Part shown: positions 32,816 to 40,873 of the stretch, in pieces | How the letters are laid out: each line of letters begins with the position of its first letter | How positions within the stretch are numbered: the first letter of the stretch is position 1 | From: Rhodoligotrophos defluvii | Lineage (GTDB): Bacteria > Pseudomonadota > Alphaproteobacteria > Rhizobiales > Im1 | Assembly: GCF_005281615.1 (NCBI RefSeq) | Contig: NZ_SZZM01000001.1 | Coordinates: forward strand, 482,608-546,607 | Length of the DNA stretch: 64,000 nt | Reading direction: 5' to 3' | Made by a program: the position numbers and the translations under genes | Notes under the pieces: generated by a model | What the model was told of the DNA's origin: nothing | The model's input: only the letters and a program-made list of their open reading frames with translations | Databases searched by the model: none

Positions 32816-32967
32816 TTCCAAAACCCCCTTTTCCCCTCAATCTTCATACGTGCGGCGCGCGTAAACCCTCGCAACCCTCGCAAAGCAGGCCTAACACCTT
32901 GCGGCCAAAGCCATTTCAGACACGCGAGGACTTGCAAAACCCTCGCAAAACCCTCGCAACCCTCGCA
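32686..32967. repeat. Cluster of AACCCTCGCA repeats (iteron-like)
   Basis: The 10-bp word AACCCTCGCA occurs at 32723-32732, 32864-32873, 32873-32882, 32938-32947, 32949-32958 and 32958-32967, and in reverse (TGCGAGGGTT) at 32686-32695 and 32781-32790, with several degenerate copies between. Spacing is 9-11 bp inside the tight groups, about one helical turn. It lies directly after the primase-helicase gene. P4-type replication proteins bind such repeats at their origin, so this is a candidate origin, or else a regulator array. Confidence 0.6.
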
Positions 32968-32970
32968 AGA

Positions 32971-35805
32971 TCAGCCACTATCCTCGTCAGCATCGGCCGG
33001 GTGTGGCGGCTGCGGCGGGCCGGATTCCCTACGTTTCGGCACGTCATGCAACCGCACGTCGAGATAGCGTCGGATCCGCTCGTTGGTCTTTATGAAGCCC
33101 TTCTGCGGCATCACCCGGCCGAAGGTCGCTTCCTTCCACGGCCGCACCGCATTGGCGTGGCACCAGGCCACGAAGGCCTCATACATCTCCCGCGCCGTCA
33201 CCGAGGCATTGGCGCTCTTAGGCACCCGTTCCACGCAATCGGTGGTGAAGCCGCCAACCGGGTCCATCTCCTCGCGATAGGCCAGTGTTGCCGCCAGCAC
33301 CTCGGGCGGCGCGTGCAGGCCCTGCGTCATGTATTTGCGCAAACCCTCGATGAGCCAATTGAGTATGCCCGCGCGTTCCGCCTCGAACTCGGCAAGCACC
33401 TGCTCCATGGGCCGCCGCTCGGCATCGGTGATGGTCACCGTCCACGGGATAAGCCGCAATCGTCGCCAGATGCCATGGTCGACACCGCCCACCTGCGGCA
33501 GGTCGTTGCCCGACATCACCGCCTTGAAGGTCGGATACATGTCGAAGAACCCTTTGTGCAGATGGCGCACCTGGGTGGGCTCGCCGCCGGTCAGCGCCTT
33601 GATCAGCCCTTCGCGCAAGGGCTCGCCGCGCGGCAGCTCGGAGACGCGCACCAGCCGGGCACCGGTGAGGCGCGCCAGCTCGGGCGTGGCCTGGTCGCCC
33701 CGCCGCTGCCCCATGCCGGTCACAGCCTCGGGGTTGAGCGACTGCGCATAGGCGCCCATCAGCCGGCATAGGGCCTCGATGAAGGTGCTCTTGCCATTGG
33801 CCCCGGTGCCATACATGAACACCAGCACCTGCTCGCCGGTGAGCCCGGTGAGGCCGTATCCCGAATAGACCTGCACGAACTCGCGCACCGCCGCATCCGG
33901 CAGGAACCGGTTGAGGAACGCCATCCATCTTGGGCAAGTCGCAGCCCTGTCATAGCGCACCGGCGCCACCTTGGTGATGAGGTCGGCCCGGGCATGCGGC
34001 TTGAGCTCGACCGTCATGTCCCAGCGCGGCTCATCGAGATCCGGTCCTTCCGGATCCTCGACCTTGTGGAACACCAGCGTGCCATTCTGCACGTTGAACC
34101 TCAGCGGGTCCGGGTCGAGGTCTTCCGGCGCCACGGTCTTGTGTGGCAGTGCCTGGCTGATCATGCCCATGATCCGGGAGTTGTTGCCCGAGGAGACCGC
34201 AAACCGCCGCCGCGCAATCTGGCGCTTCTCCACCGCGTCGCGGATCTCGCCGGCCGATCGGACCAGGGCTTGCTCATCCTCGGTCCAGTCCTTCTCGGGC
34301 TTGTCCCGCAGCGGCTTGGCCGCCTCCATCAATCTGCGCTCCGCGGGCGAAGCGCTGATCAGGTCCGCCTCATAGGCGATGCGCTCCGCCACCTCCTGCG
34401 CGCAGCGGGTCACATATTCGTCGCCGCCCTTGACCTCCCAATGGCTCGCAGCCCAGGCATGCCAGCCCACGTCGCGCACCTGCAGCAGGTCTTCGCCGAA
34501 CCATTCGAGTAGCCGCTGGCCATTGCCGGTATCGTTTTGCGGCTGCTCGGCACAACGGCCCAGCTTCTCCGGGTCGAGATCATCGCCATCTCCACCAGGT
34601 GGGCCGCCGTAGCCACCATCGTCTGGCCATGCGCCATCAAACGGGGTTCCGGGGTCGGGATCGTCGTCTGGATCGAACGGCAGAGCCTCATGCCAGTCCG
34701 GCGGCCCTCGGTGCGAGCGCGCCGCGCGCGCGGCGCGGGCCCGGGCCTTGCGTTCGACTTCGGAAAGGTCGCGCGGCGAGGCCATGCCTTCCCGCACCGA
34801 TCGCTCGATATTGGCGTTCACCAGGCGCCAGCCGTCCGCCGCCGGCAGGCCGTTGCGGGCGCAGGCATCCTTCAGCGCGGCAATCACCACCGCGTGCGAA
34901 AGGGCGCCGGCTGCCACCAGCTGCCCCAGCACATAGCCGCATTTGTTCAGGGTGAAGCCGCGCCGGCCCTTCGGGCAGCTGGCCAGTTCCTGTGTCTCGC
35001 GGTCGAGCGCGGCCAGCCCATAGCGGCGCACCGCCTCGTCCGCCTGTGCCTGTGGAGCAGCATCGATCGCCGGCGGCCGGCCATCTCGGGAGCCGCCACG
35101 GGCAAGCCCGTGCGGGGCAAGCCCCTCAGGAGCAAGCCCCTCGGGGGCGAGCCCCCGGGCGAACGCGCCGCGCCGCAACACCAGGTCCAGCAGCCGCGGC
35201 GGGGCTTCGGGGATGGGCGCCCCGTCCGGCTCCTGCTCCCAAGCGTAGGCCGCGCCATCCCCCATCACCGAAGGCGGCACGATCACATAGCCGCCTTCGC
35301 CGCGGATATCCACATGCTCGGCTATGGCAGCGTCGACCTGCGCGAGCTTGCCGAACAGGTTGGCCCGGTTGCCCAGGCGCTCACCGTCCGGCATCTCGGG
35401 ATAGGCAAACCACAGGTGCAGCCCGCCCGATTGCGTGCGCACCACCGGGCACGGCGGCAGCGCGCCCTGGCCGCAGAAAGCGGCCAGCGCGGCCAGCATC
35501 TCGTCCGCGGGAAACTTCCGCGGGTCGAGGTCCACCACGAACAGGCCGGAGCGAATCCCGGTCGGCATGCCGATCAGCGCATGGGGAAAGCGTTGCCACC
35601 AAGCGCGAATCTGCTCCTCGTCGGTCGTGGCAAGATAGAGGCCGCCATCCTTCTTGCCGGGCGAAGACTTCGGCGTCAGCGGCTGCTTGCTTTCGCTTTT
35701 CTTTTGCGAAGGCGAACACGGAAACACCGGCCAGCCCCGGCGCGCATAGTCCAGCGCGGCAACAAGCAAACCGCCGCGGCCCTCACCCCCCGGATGAGTG
35801 GTCAT
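32971..35805 (-). CDS. P4-type primase-helicase (Prim-Pol plus D5/SF3 helicase)
   Basis: The 944-residue protein has an N-terminal bifunctional primase-polymerase domain (ALDYARRGWPVFPC, then FVVDLDPRKFPADE with the metal-binding DLD) and a C-terminal D5-type helicase with Walker A VLVFMYGTGANGKSTFIEAL near residue 645 and FKAVMSGNDLP behind it. A Pro/Gly/Asp-rich linker joins the two. This is the architecture of P4 alpha-like replication initiators, which melt and unwind their own origin. Its start overlaps the small gene before it by four bases. Confidence 0.92.
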   Translation of the reverse strand: MTTHPGGEGRGGLLVAALDYARRGWPVFPCSPSQKKSESKQPLTPKSSPGKKDGGLYLATTDEEQIRAWWQRFPHALIGMPTGIRSGLFVVDLDPRKFPADEMLAALAAFCGQGALPPCPVVRTQSGGLHLWFAYPEMPDGERLGNRANLFGKLAQVDAAIAEHVDIRGEGGYVIVPPSVMGDGAAYAWEQEPDGAPIPEAPPRLLDLVLRRGAFARGLAPEGLAPEGLAPHGLARGGSRDGRPPAIDAAPQAQADEAVRRYGLAALDRETQELASCPKGRRGFTLNKCGYVLGQLVAAGALSHAVVIAALKDACARNGLPAADGWRLVNANIERSVREGMASPRDLSEVERKARARAARAARSHRGPPDWHEALPFDPDDDPDPGTPFDGAWPDDGGYGGPPGGDGDDLDPEKLGRCAEQPQNDTGNGQRLLEWFGEDLLQVRDVGWHAWAASHWEVKGGDEYVTRCAQEVAERIAYEADLISASPAERRLMEAAKPLRDKPEKDWTEDEQALVRSAGEIRDAVEKRQIARRRFAVSSGNNSRIMGMISQALPHKTVAPEDLDPDPLRFNVQNGTLVFHKVEDPEGPDLDEPRWDMTVELKPHARADLITKVAPVRYDRAATCPRWMAFLNRFLPDAAVREFVQVYSGYGLTGLTGEQVLVFMYGTGANGKSTFIEALCRLMGAYAQSLNPEAVTGMGQRRGDQATPELARLTGARLVRVSELPRGEPLREGLIKALTGGEPTQVRHLHKGFFDMYPTFKAVMSGNDLPQVGGVDHGIWRRLRLIPWTVTITDAERRPMEQVLAEFEAERAGILNWLIEGLRKYMTQGLHAPPEVLAATLAYREEMDPVGGFTTDCVERVPKSANASVTAREMYEAFVAWCHANAVRPWKEATFGRVMPQKGFIKTNERIRRYLDVRLHDVPKRRESGPPQPPHPADADEDSG

Positions 35806-36023
35806 AGCCCCTCCAGCCGCTTCTGTTTGGGCAGCGCTTCAGGCGCAGAGCGCGAGCCCCGCTCCTCCGCCTCCCGCGCCTGCCGCGCTTCAAGTTCCTT
35901 CCAGTGCTCCCAGCAGTACCAACGGCCCCGCTTGCCACGGAGGCCAGACCAGCCGATGCCGATGCACGTGTGCTCCGTGCAGCCCGGCACCTCGCATGGG
36001 AATGGCGGGTAATAGTCCGTCAT
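35802..36023 (-). CDS. Small zinc-binding-type phage protein, 73 aa
   Basis: Contains CEVPGC, then EHTC and WYCWEHW within the first 45 residues, so it could hold one zinc ion, followed by a charged helix. It overlaps both neighbours by four bases (ATGA), so it is coupled between the methylase and primase genes. Such small Cys-rich proteins are common next to phage primases. Function unknown. Confidence 0.7.
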   Translation of the reverse strand: MTDYYPPFPCEVPGCTEHTCIGIGWSGLRGKRGRWYCWEHWKELEARQAREAEERGSRSAPEALPKQKRLEGL

Positions 36024-36820
36024 GCCCGTCGCTCCGTGCCGAGTATCGAAAGCTGTTCAGCCTTCCGAGGCGGCTCCACGAACATGTCAGGCTGGGCATA
36101 GGCCTGCTCAATGCGTTTGCAGGCGATGTCGAAGTACGTAGGCTCGATCTCAATGCCGATGAACTTGCGGCCGAGCTTGGCGCAGGCAACACCAGTGGTT
36201 CCAGAGCCCATGAACGGATCGAGGATTGTGTTGCCACGCTCAGAGAATAGATGAATGAGCTCACGAATGAGAGAGACGGGCTTCTCTGTCGGATGAGCAC
36301 CGTGCCGGCTGGGACCGTTAGTCCTGTGAGTGAATAAGCCCCGCCTGCCCCCGCCACTCCAAACACTAAAGCTTCGGCCGCACCAGAAAACCCCAATGCA
36401 CTCAAAGGCGGTCGCCGGCTTCTGCCCGTTAAACTGCGGCGCGCAATCAGGCTTTATCCACAGGCAAACGCTTTTGCTCTTGCCACCTGCGTTAAGAACC
36501 GCCTCACGCCATCTCGGAAGCGCGAAAATATCGCTAAACGCAAGGAACCAACCAGAGCATGACTTGCAAATGAGTTGGGCTGTTCGCTCCTGAATATCTT
36601 CAATTGAAGAGAAGCTAAGTGCATGCAGGTTTGGTCCCCCATCCCGGCGGAGGTCGTTTCCCCGCCGGCCTCTGTTTTGGTGGACAATCTCCGAGTAGGG
36701 CGGGTCCGTTATCGTGTGATCCACCGTGCGCAGCGTCGGCATGACCTCAAGGCAGTCCCCCAGGTACAGCACGCAATCGCCGATCACTTCCTTGCGCCGG
36801 TAGCAGCTGGGCTCAGCCAT
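36020..36820 (-). CDS. DNA methyltransferase, beta-class N6-adenine/N4-cytosine type
   Basis: In the 266-residue protein the catalytic motif DPPYS (near residue 40) comes before the SAM-binding motif DPFMGSGTTGVAC (near residue 205), which is the beta-class order shared with CcrM. It begins with YLGDCLEVMPTL, typical of this group. No restriction gene is near, so it is a solitary methylase, used for modification or regulation. The target sequence cannot be read off. It sits two genes from a GcrA-like regulator, whose known relative reads CcrM methylation. Confidence 0.92.
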   Translation of the reverse strand: MAEPSCYRRKEVIGDCVLYLGDCLEVMPTLRTVDHTITDPPYSEIVHQNRGRRGNDLRRDGGPNLHALSFSSIEDIQERTAQLICKSCSGWFLAFSDIFALPRWREAVLNAGGKSKSVCLWIKPDCAPQFNGQKPATAFECIGVFWCGRSFSVWSGGGRRGLFTHRTNGPSRHGAHPTEKPVSLIRELIHLFSERGNTILDPFMGSGTTGVACAKLGRKFIGIEIEPTYFDIACKRIEQAYAQPDMFVEPPRKAEQLSILGTERRA

Positions 36821-37032
36821 CAGGCTAGCGCCTCCGCCATGATCTTGATGGCCGAAATCAGCTCATGCCGGGTCAGCGGCACCCGCACCGTCGTGCGGCC
36901 CGTGGCGACCACCATCACCAGGTCCGCCGTGCTTTCCCGCGCGCTCGCCTTCGGTGCATCGAAATAGGCGAGATGCCCGATGCGAGGCTCTGACGGATCA
37001 GCGGGTTTGCGCGGGGTCACCTGCAGCATCAT
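36820..37032 (-). CDS. Small hypothetical protein between GcrA-like and methylase genes, 70 aa
   Basis: Starts at tandem ATGs (37032/37029) behind GGAGGG. The protein is small and mixed (IGHLAYFDAPKAS, TTVRVPLTRHELISAIKIMAEAL), possibly a beta-alpha fold. Its stop overlaps the methylase start (TGATG), and its start overlaps the GcrA-like stop. No family recognised; coupling suggests a partner of the methylase or regulator. Confidence 0.6.
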   Translation of the reverse strand: MMLQVTPRKPADPSEPRIGHLAYFDAPKASARESTADLVMVVATGRTTVRVPLTRHELISAIKIMAEALA

Positions 37033-37655
37033 GCAGCCCTCCGCAGCTTGGCGGGCCGAGCCACTGGTGGCCGAGCCACGCGTGGCTGCACCGGCACATA
37101 GGCGTGGGCGCAATGCTCAGGGCAATACGATCGCCCGTCCTGCGCCGCCTCTCCACAGAACACATGCCCGCGCCCATCCCGGCCGATCGGCCACTTGCAG
37201 GCGTCGGGTTGCAGCTCGAGAAGGCTCACCCCACCCGCCACGGAAGCGGGCGGGGTGAGAAGTTCGGCCGCGTCCTGGGAGGTAGGAGACGCGACCGTCG
37301 GGTGGCTAGCCACAGAAACAATCCGGATCTTGCGCGACCTTGGCCGCGAGCGGCTTGGCGTGGCGTTCTGGAAGTGGACACCCAGCGCCAGCGCGATGTT
37401 CCGCAGCTTGCGCGGGCGCAGGCCCAGGAGCGCGGCGGCTGCCTCGCAGGTGAGCTGGTCGGCCGCCATGGCGCGGATGCGGTCGTTTCGCTCGACCCGT
37501 GCCAGATCCCTCGGCTTGACGAGCCCAAGCTCGCGGATGCGCCGCGAAACCATCTCGAGGCTGGTGCGAAAGTGCTGTCGCATCAGCTTGAGGCTCAGGC
37601 CCTCCGCCACCAGCCGCCGCAGCAGGTCATCATCGATTGGGTTGCGCTCCCGCAT
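37029..37655 (-). CDS. GcrA-like cell-cycle transcription regulator
   Basis: The 208-residue protein starts at 37655 behind GAGG. N-terminal HTH-like helices (DDDLLRRLVAEGLSLKLMRQHF) lead to an Arg-rich linker and a C-terminal zinc-type domain with CKWPIG, VFCGE, and YCPEHCAHAY. That C-terminal block is the hallmark of GcrA, which binds sigma70 and is guided by CcrM-methylated GANTC sites in Caulobacter and relatives. A phage copy could redirect host RNA polymerase to methylated promoters. The N-terminus is divergent from host GcrA. Confidence 0.8.
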   Translation of the reverse strand: MRERNPIDDDLLRRLVAEGLSLKLMRQHFRTSLEMVSRRIRELGLVKPRDLARVERNDRIRAMAADQLTCEAAAALLGLRPRKLRNIALALGVHFQNATPSRSRPRSRKIRIVSVASHPTVASPTSQDAAELLTPPASVAGGVSLLELQPDACKWPIGRDGRGHVFCGEAAQDGRSYCPEHCAHAYVPVQPRVARPPVARPAKLRRAA

Positions 37656-37662
37656 GGCGCCC

Positions 37663-38169
37663 TCAATCACAACCGCGGCCACGAGTGGCGCCGCCATCAT
37701 CCGGATTGGTGAACACGCGCCAGTGCCGCCAGCCTCGCGGGCACCAATAACCCCAGGAGCGCACCACCGGCCCGGTGAGGAACAGAGACCAGCACGGCAC
37801 CGGCGCGCCATCGATCTTGTCCAGCGCGATGCGATGCGCCGACTCAGGCCGCCGCACCACAATCGAGCCAGCCGTGCGATAGCGCACCAGCACCGGCCCG
37901 GTGGGGTTGCTGGCCACGACCGGCATGATCTCGTGATAAGCTCCGTCCAGCAGGATCGAGCAGTTCACCCACGGGTGGTCATGCAAGGCGCGGTCATCGT
38001 CATCGCGCAGGAACTGGTGGAGATAGACGTTGAGCCAGCGATTGCGCGGGATGATCCACCAGCGCCTGAGATAGGGCCGCTCGGCACCGCCGATGATCAC
38101 ATCGGGCTTGCGCTGCTGAATGCGCGCGATCAGCCGCCAGCCGAACGCGCGAATGGCTCTGCGCATCAT
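37663..38169 (-). CDS. Cupin-like phage protein with LHDHPW motif
   Basis: The 168-residue protein contains YLHQFLRDDDDRALHDHPW near residues 50-68, then ESAHRI later: His residues placed like the metal site of cupins. Trp-rich at the end (SWGYWCPRGWRHWR). Such LHDHPW proteins are common in phages of Proteobacteria, but their substrate is not known. It overlaps the CII-like stop (TGATG) and precedes the GcrA-like gene by seven bases. Confidence 0.75.
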   Translation of the reverse strand: MMRRAIRAFGWRLIARIQQRKPDVIIGGAERPYLRRWWIIPRNRWLNVYLHQFLRDDDDRALHDHPWVNCSILLDGAYHEIMPVVASNPTGPVLVRYRTAGSIVVRRPESAHRIALDKIDGAPVPCWSLFLTGPVVRSWGYWCPRGWRHWRVFTNPDDGGATRGRGCD

Positions 38170-38651
38170 CAAGCGCCCTCCCCCCTGGCAACCGCCATGG
38201 CGAGTCCGTAAAGCGCCGCCGTCGCTTTGATGGCTTCCTCGATTTCGGGCAGCATCTTGGCGGCCTCACGCGGCGAAACCCGCTGCCCGCTTTCGCCCTT
38301 CGGATCGAGCGCCATGGCGCAGCCGCGCATCACATCGGCATGGGCGGCAGCCGTTTGCGCGGTGGCGCTGGCCAACGCGTCGCAGAAATCCGCCTTGGGC
38401 AGCAGCCAGAACGCTCCCCCGACGCGCAGTGCCAAGTGCTCAACCGCAGCAGTCGCGCCGAAATGCTCTGTAATCTGGGCCACCACCGCGAATGGCGGCC
38501 CATCCGTCTGGTCAGGGTCCGTCCACTTATAGACGGTTGAAGGCGAACGGCCGGTGAAGTCCGAGACCCGCTCGACGCCCCCGCTCTGCTCGATCATTCG
38601 AACAACAGCCGCGAAAGGCGAGCCAGCCTTACGCGGCCGCACCGGGCTCAT
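38169..38651 (-). CDS. CII-like phage regulator with HTH
   Basis: The 160-residue protein begins with a short helix, then an HTH near residues 20-45 (GGVERVSDFTGRSPSTVYKWTDPDQ), the pattern of CII/regulatory proteins that read the phage early promoters. A helical C-terminus with FCDALASATAQTAAAHADVM follows, for oligomerisation. GGGAGGT lies at seven bases. The start overlaps the Cro-like stop by four bases. It is the second gene of the leftward early operon, the place of cII-type regulators. Confidence 0.78.
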   Translation of the reverse strand: MSPVRPRKAGSPFAAVVRMIEQSGGVERVSDFTGRSPSTVYKWTDPDQTDGPPFAVVAQITEHFGATAAVEHLALRVGGAFWLLPKADFCDALASATAQTAAAHADVMRGCAMALDPKGESGQRVSPREAAKMLPEIEEAIKATAALYGLAMAVARGEGA

Positions 38652-38983
38652 GGTAAAACCTCCCGCTCATTACCAGTGAACTGGCAGGCGGTCTGGAGTA
38701 GCGTCTCCTGTGCATCGCGGTCACAACCCGCCATGCAGTCCTCACGGCCCGCGCCCGCCCCCATAACGGCGCGGGCCACCTGCGCGGATTTGACGACATG
38801 CATGCTTAGGCGAGTCGCCATGAATGCATTGACGCGCTCAGCGGTGGCGAGGGTCACGGTCCTGCCCCGTTCCAAGCGGGACACCAGCTCGGAATTCCCG
38901 CAAGCTGCTTTACCGAAATAGGATTTCCCCATGCCGGTGCGTTGCAGGAAGTCTTGAATGTTAGAAAGGAGATGCGACGACAT
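38648..38983 (-). CDS. Cro-like HTH repressor
   Basis: The 111-residue protein has an HTH (TGMGKSYFGKAACGNSELVSRLERGRTVTLATAERV) in the first half. It is the first gene of the leftward early operon, divergent from the CI-like gene across an 88-bp operator region. Promoter elements TTGACG (39019-39014) and TAAACG (38996-38991) precede it on the minus strand with a 17-bp spacer that contains the operator. A longer in-frame start at 39019 would cover those sites. Confidence 0.82.
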   Translation of the reverse strand: MSSHLLSNIQDFLQRTGMGKSYFGKAACGNSELVSRLERGRTVTLATAERVNAFMATRLSMHVVKSAQVARAVMGAGAGREDCMAGCDRDAQETLLQTACQFTGNEREVLP

Positions 38984-38990
38984 GGCAGAA

Positions 38991-39070
38991 CGTTTATCCG
39001 CAATAGCGGAGAACGTCAATAGCCGCTATCAAGGACGTGCACTGGTCCCCGCATTAACCGATATTGCGGG
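38991..39070. promoter_or_regulatory. Lysis-lysogeny operator region
   Basis: Palindrome O1, TCCGCAATAGCGGA (38997-39010), fills the spacer between the -35 and -10 of the leftward promoter. O2, ACCGATATTGCGGG (39057-39070), matches the same site at 11 of 14 and ends one base before the CI-like ATG at 39072, so that gene is probably self-regulated and leaderless. O1 recurs exactly, in reverse orientation, at 40196-40209. Confidence 0.7.
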
Positions 39071-39071
39071 C

Positions 39072-39380
39072 ATGGAGACGGGATGGCGGGACCGGCTTGA
39101 GGAAGCTCTCAGGCGTGCTGGACGATCAAAGCGAAGCGTGTCTCTGGCTGCAGGGTGCGGACCGGGATACCTTCACGATGTCTTGAATGCGGGAAAAGAA
39201 CCGACAATAGACCGCCTTCTGCGTATAGCGGATGTTATTGGTGTAAGTGTTTCTTGGATTATATACGGTATTGAGCTCGACAAATCTGGCGAGGAGCTCC
39301 TTAGGTTGTATTCAGGGATGTCTGCGAAGCAGAGGAAAGCTTTTCTTGATCTGGCGCGCTCGACTGCTGAGACAGAATGA
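39072..39380 (+). CDS. Short CI-like repressor, HTH only
   Basis: From the ATG at 39072 the protein has about 102 residues: an XRE-type HTH (RAGRSKRSVSLAAGCGPGYLHDVL) and a short helical C-terminus. There is no LexA-like peptidase domain, so RecA-driven self-cleavage is not expected and induction must work another way. An in-frame start at 38982 would extend it over the operators and overlap Cro's start, so I reject that. It should bind the TCCGCAATAGCGGA-type sites. Confidence 0.78.
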   Translation: METGWRDRLEEALRRAGRSKRSVSLAAGCGPGYLHDVLNAGKEPTIDRLLRIADVIGVSVSWIIYGIELDKSGEELLRLYSGMSAKQRKAFLDLARSTAETE

Positions 39381-39770
39381 AGCCATCTTTAATGATTGAA
39401 AGTAGAATCTTCTTCTGGGCAATAGACAGTTTATCTGTTGCTTGCTTGAAAGTGCGAGCGTGTTCATCGATAGTCATTTGTCCGCGCGACATAATCCGCC
39501 CCCGGGGATCAGATCAAGCGATTCCGAACCGATATCGCTGTTGATCGGCAGCCGGCTATCAAGTTGACCGCTTCGTGTGGCCCAAGCGCACTACTGCCCG
39601 GCAGCTAAACAAGCCACCCGCGAATGTGGGATTTGGGAATGGACAGGAGTGGATAGAGCTAATCCGCACACTGTCGACGAAACATTTCTTAGTATCCATC
39701 CCTGGCGTGCCCCCGCTTCCGATGTGACAACTAAGTTACGCCAGTGCCGTTCACGCTCAAAGCGGAAAGA

Positions 39771-39787
39771 TGTCAGCCACACTGACA
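39771..39787 (+). promoter_or_regulatory. Inverted repeat over the start of the second XRE regulator
   Basis: TGTCAG (39771-39776) and CTGACA (39782-39787) are perfect inverted arms, five bases apart; the last base is the A of the ATG at 39787. This looks like an autoregulatory operator for the HTH gene that follows. Confidence 0.5.
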
Positions 39788-40116
39788 TGGCTCATCCAAC
39801 CTACATTAGGGAATGGCGTGAATTCCGCGGTCTAAAGCAGCAAACCGTCGCGGAGATCACCGGACTTTCCCGTTCAACCATTTCCATGATGGAGACCGGC
39901 AAAGTCGGCTACACCCAGCACAGCCTAGAAGCTATTGCTCGCGCACTCCACACCGAGCCCGGCTACCTTCTCCTCCACGACCCCAGAGCAGATCGACCAT
40001 TTTGGAAGCGATGGCTTGAGCTGTCGGCCGAACAGCGGGACCAACTCGCTAGCTCGGCCCGACGGCACATTTTGCGATTAGCCGTCAAGGCACCGAGGCC
40101 GAACCGTCCGCTATAG
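39787..40116 (+). CDS. XRE-family HTH regulator
   Basis: From the ATG at 39787 the 109-residue protein is a clear XRE HTH: IREWREFRGLKQQTVAEITGLSRSTISMMETGK in the first 50 residues. A helical tail ends in ILRLAVKAPRPNRP. A palindrome overlaps its start. It lies between the CI-like gene and the rightward early promoter, so it may be an antirepressor, a second repressor or a modulator of that promoter; sequence does not decide. A 290-bp stretch before it (39493-39786) has no gene I support. Confidence 0.82.
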   Translation: MAHPTYIREWREFRGLKQQTVAEITGLSRSTISMMETGKVGYTQHSLEAIARALHTEPGYLLLHDPRADRPFWKRWLELSAEQRDQLASSARRHILRLAVKAPRPNRPL

Positions 40117-40163
40117 CGCGGGCAGGGCCATTGCCCTTCATGCATCTGGACGCCCCAAGCGTA

Positions 40164-40215
40164 TCCGCAATTGCAAATATTCTCTATTGTCATACTCCGC
40201 TATTGCGGATATTGT
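40164..40215 (+). promoter_or_regulatory. Rightward early promoter with repressor operators
   Basis: TTGTCA (40187-40192) and TATTGT (40210-40215) are spaced 17 bp, and the spacer contains TCCGCTATTGCGGA (40196-40209), the exact reverse complement of O1. A weaker copy, TCCGCAATTGCAAA, lies at 40164-40177. The geometry copies that of the Cro promoter, so one repressor should shut both operons. Confidence 0.68.
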
Positions 40216-40250
40216 CCGCCCATGCTCGCCATCCTTTGGGGATAGTCGCC

Positions 40251-40775
40251 ATGCAGCTCGGCATCACCGTTCGCGACCGCGTCACGGCGCGCGCCACTGA
40301 CCACGCCTACGGGCTGAGCCCCGCGCCCGAGCCGGCGGTTCGCATCTGCCGCCTGAGGCGGTTGGCGCGGGCAGTCATCGGAATTTGGCGCAGATGCCGG
40401 CGCGCGTTGCTGGAACCGTCACCCGATCCCTTCGAGGTCACGTGCGCCTTGCTCAGCGCCGCCAAGCCGGGCGACCTGGTGCACCTGCCGAGAGGCATCT
40501 GGGTTGAGAGATTAGATCAAGATGACGCGGAGCAAGCCGCATCCGGCCAAGCAGCCTCCAATCAGGTCGAGGACGAGCCCGGTGCGGCGCTGCTTACGCG
40601 AACGGCCGTGCACCCGCAAGACCGGCTCCCCAAAACTGGACAGGATCGCTACACGATAAGGATGATTGATGAATTCGCCAATACCGGCAAGGATCATCCC
40701 CAGCCCAATAAGGAAAATGCTCTCATTCCCCACAGTAATGGCGGGAACAACGATGGCGGCTCCGGCAGCCATTAG
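40251..40775 (+). CDS. Hypothetical protein of the rightward early region
   Basis: The first ~85 residues (RDRVTARATDHAYGLSPAPEPAVRICRLRRLARAV) are related to the product of 41513-41857 and look real; GGGGA lies upstream of the ATG. The last ~90 residues overlap a membrane-protein gene on the other strand and are low-complexity, so the true protein may have ended earlier before the neighbour was acquired. It is the first gene behind the operator-containing promoter. Function unknown. Confidence 0.5.
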   Translation: MQLGITVRDRVTARATDHAYGLSPAPEPAVRICRLRRLARAVIGIWRRCRRALLEPSPDPFEVTCALLSAAKPGDLVHLPRGIWVERLDQDDAEQAASGQAASNQVEDEPGAALLTRTAVHPQDRLPKTGQDRYTIRMIDEFANTGKDHPQPNKENALIPHSNGGNNDGGSGSH

Positions 40776-40838
40776 GGCGGTATACCATGCCGTGTATTTC
40801 CCAATTGCCTGGGCTATGCCGGCCCCGTGATCACCCAT
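40512..40838 (-). CDS. Small membrane protein, three to four helices
   Basis: The 108-residue protein starts at 40838 with AAGGAG six bases upstream. Hydrophobic segments are at residues 14-36 (WYTALMAAGAAIVVPAITVG), 38-52 (IFLIGLGMILAGIG) and near the C-terminus (LVLDLIGGCLAGCGLLRVILI). Orientation opposes the early operon. In similar phages such genes are exclusion or lysogenic membrane proteins, but I know no close family. A perfect inverted repeat lies 36 bp upstream. Confidence 0.7.
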   Translation of the reverse strand: MGDHGAGIAQAIGKYTAWYTALMAAGAAIVVPAITVGNESIFLIGLGMILAGIGEFINHPYRVAILSSFGEPVLRVHGRSRKQRRTGLVLDLIGGCLAGCGLLRVILI

Positions 40839-40873
40839 TGGGCTCTCCTTTGCTGTTTCCAAAGGGGGGTTCA

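Noticed and set aside
32686-32967. CRISPR array
   Set aside because: The repeats are 10 bp, occur in both orientations and overlap at 9-11 bp spacing without unique spacers of constant length.
39301-39492. Minus-strand frame of 63 codons overlapping the CI-like gene end
   Set aside because: It overlaps a well-supported gene by 80 bases and opens without a clear ribosome site. The helical look of its middle part is not enough to call it.
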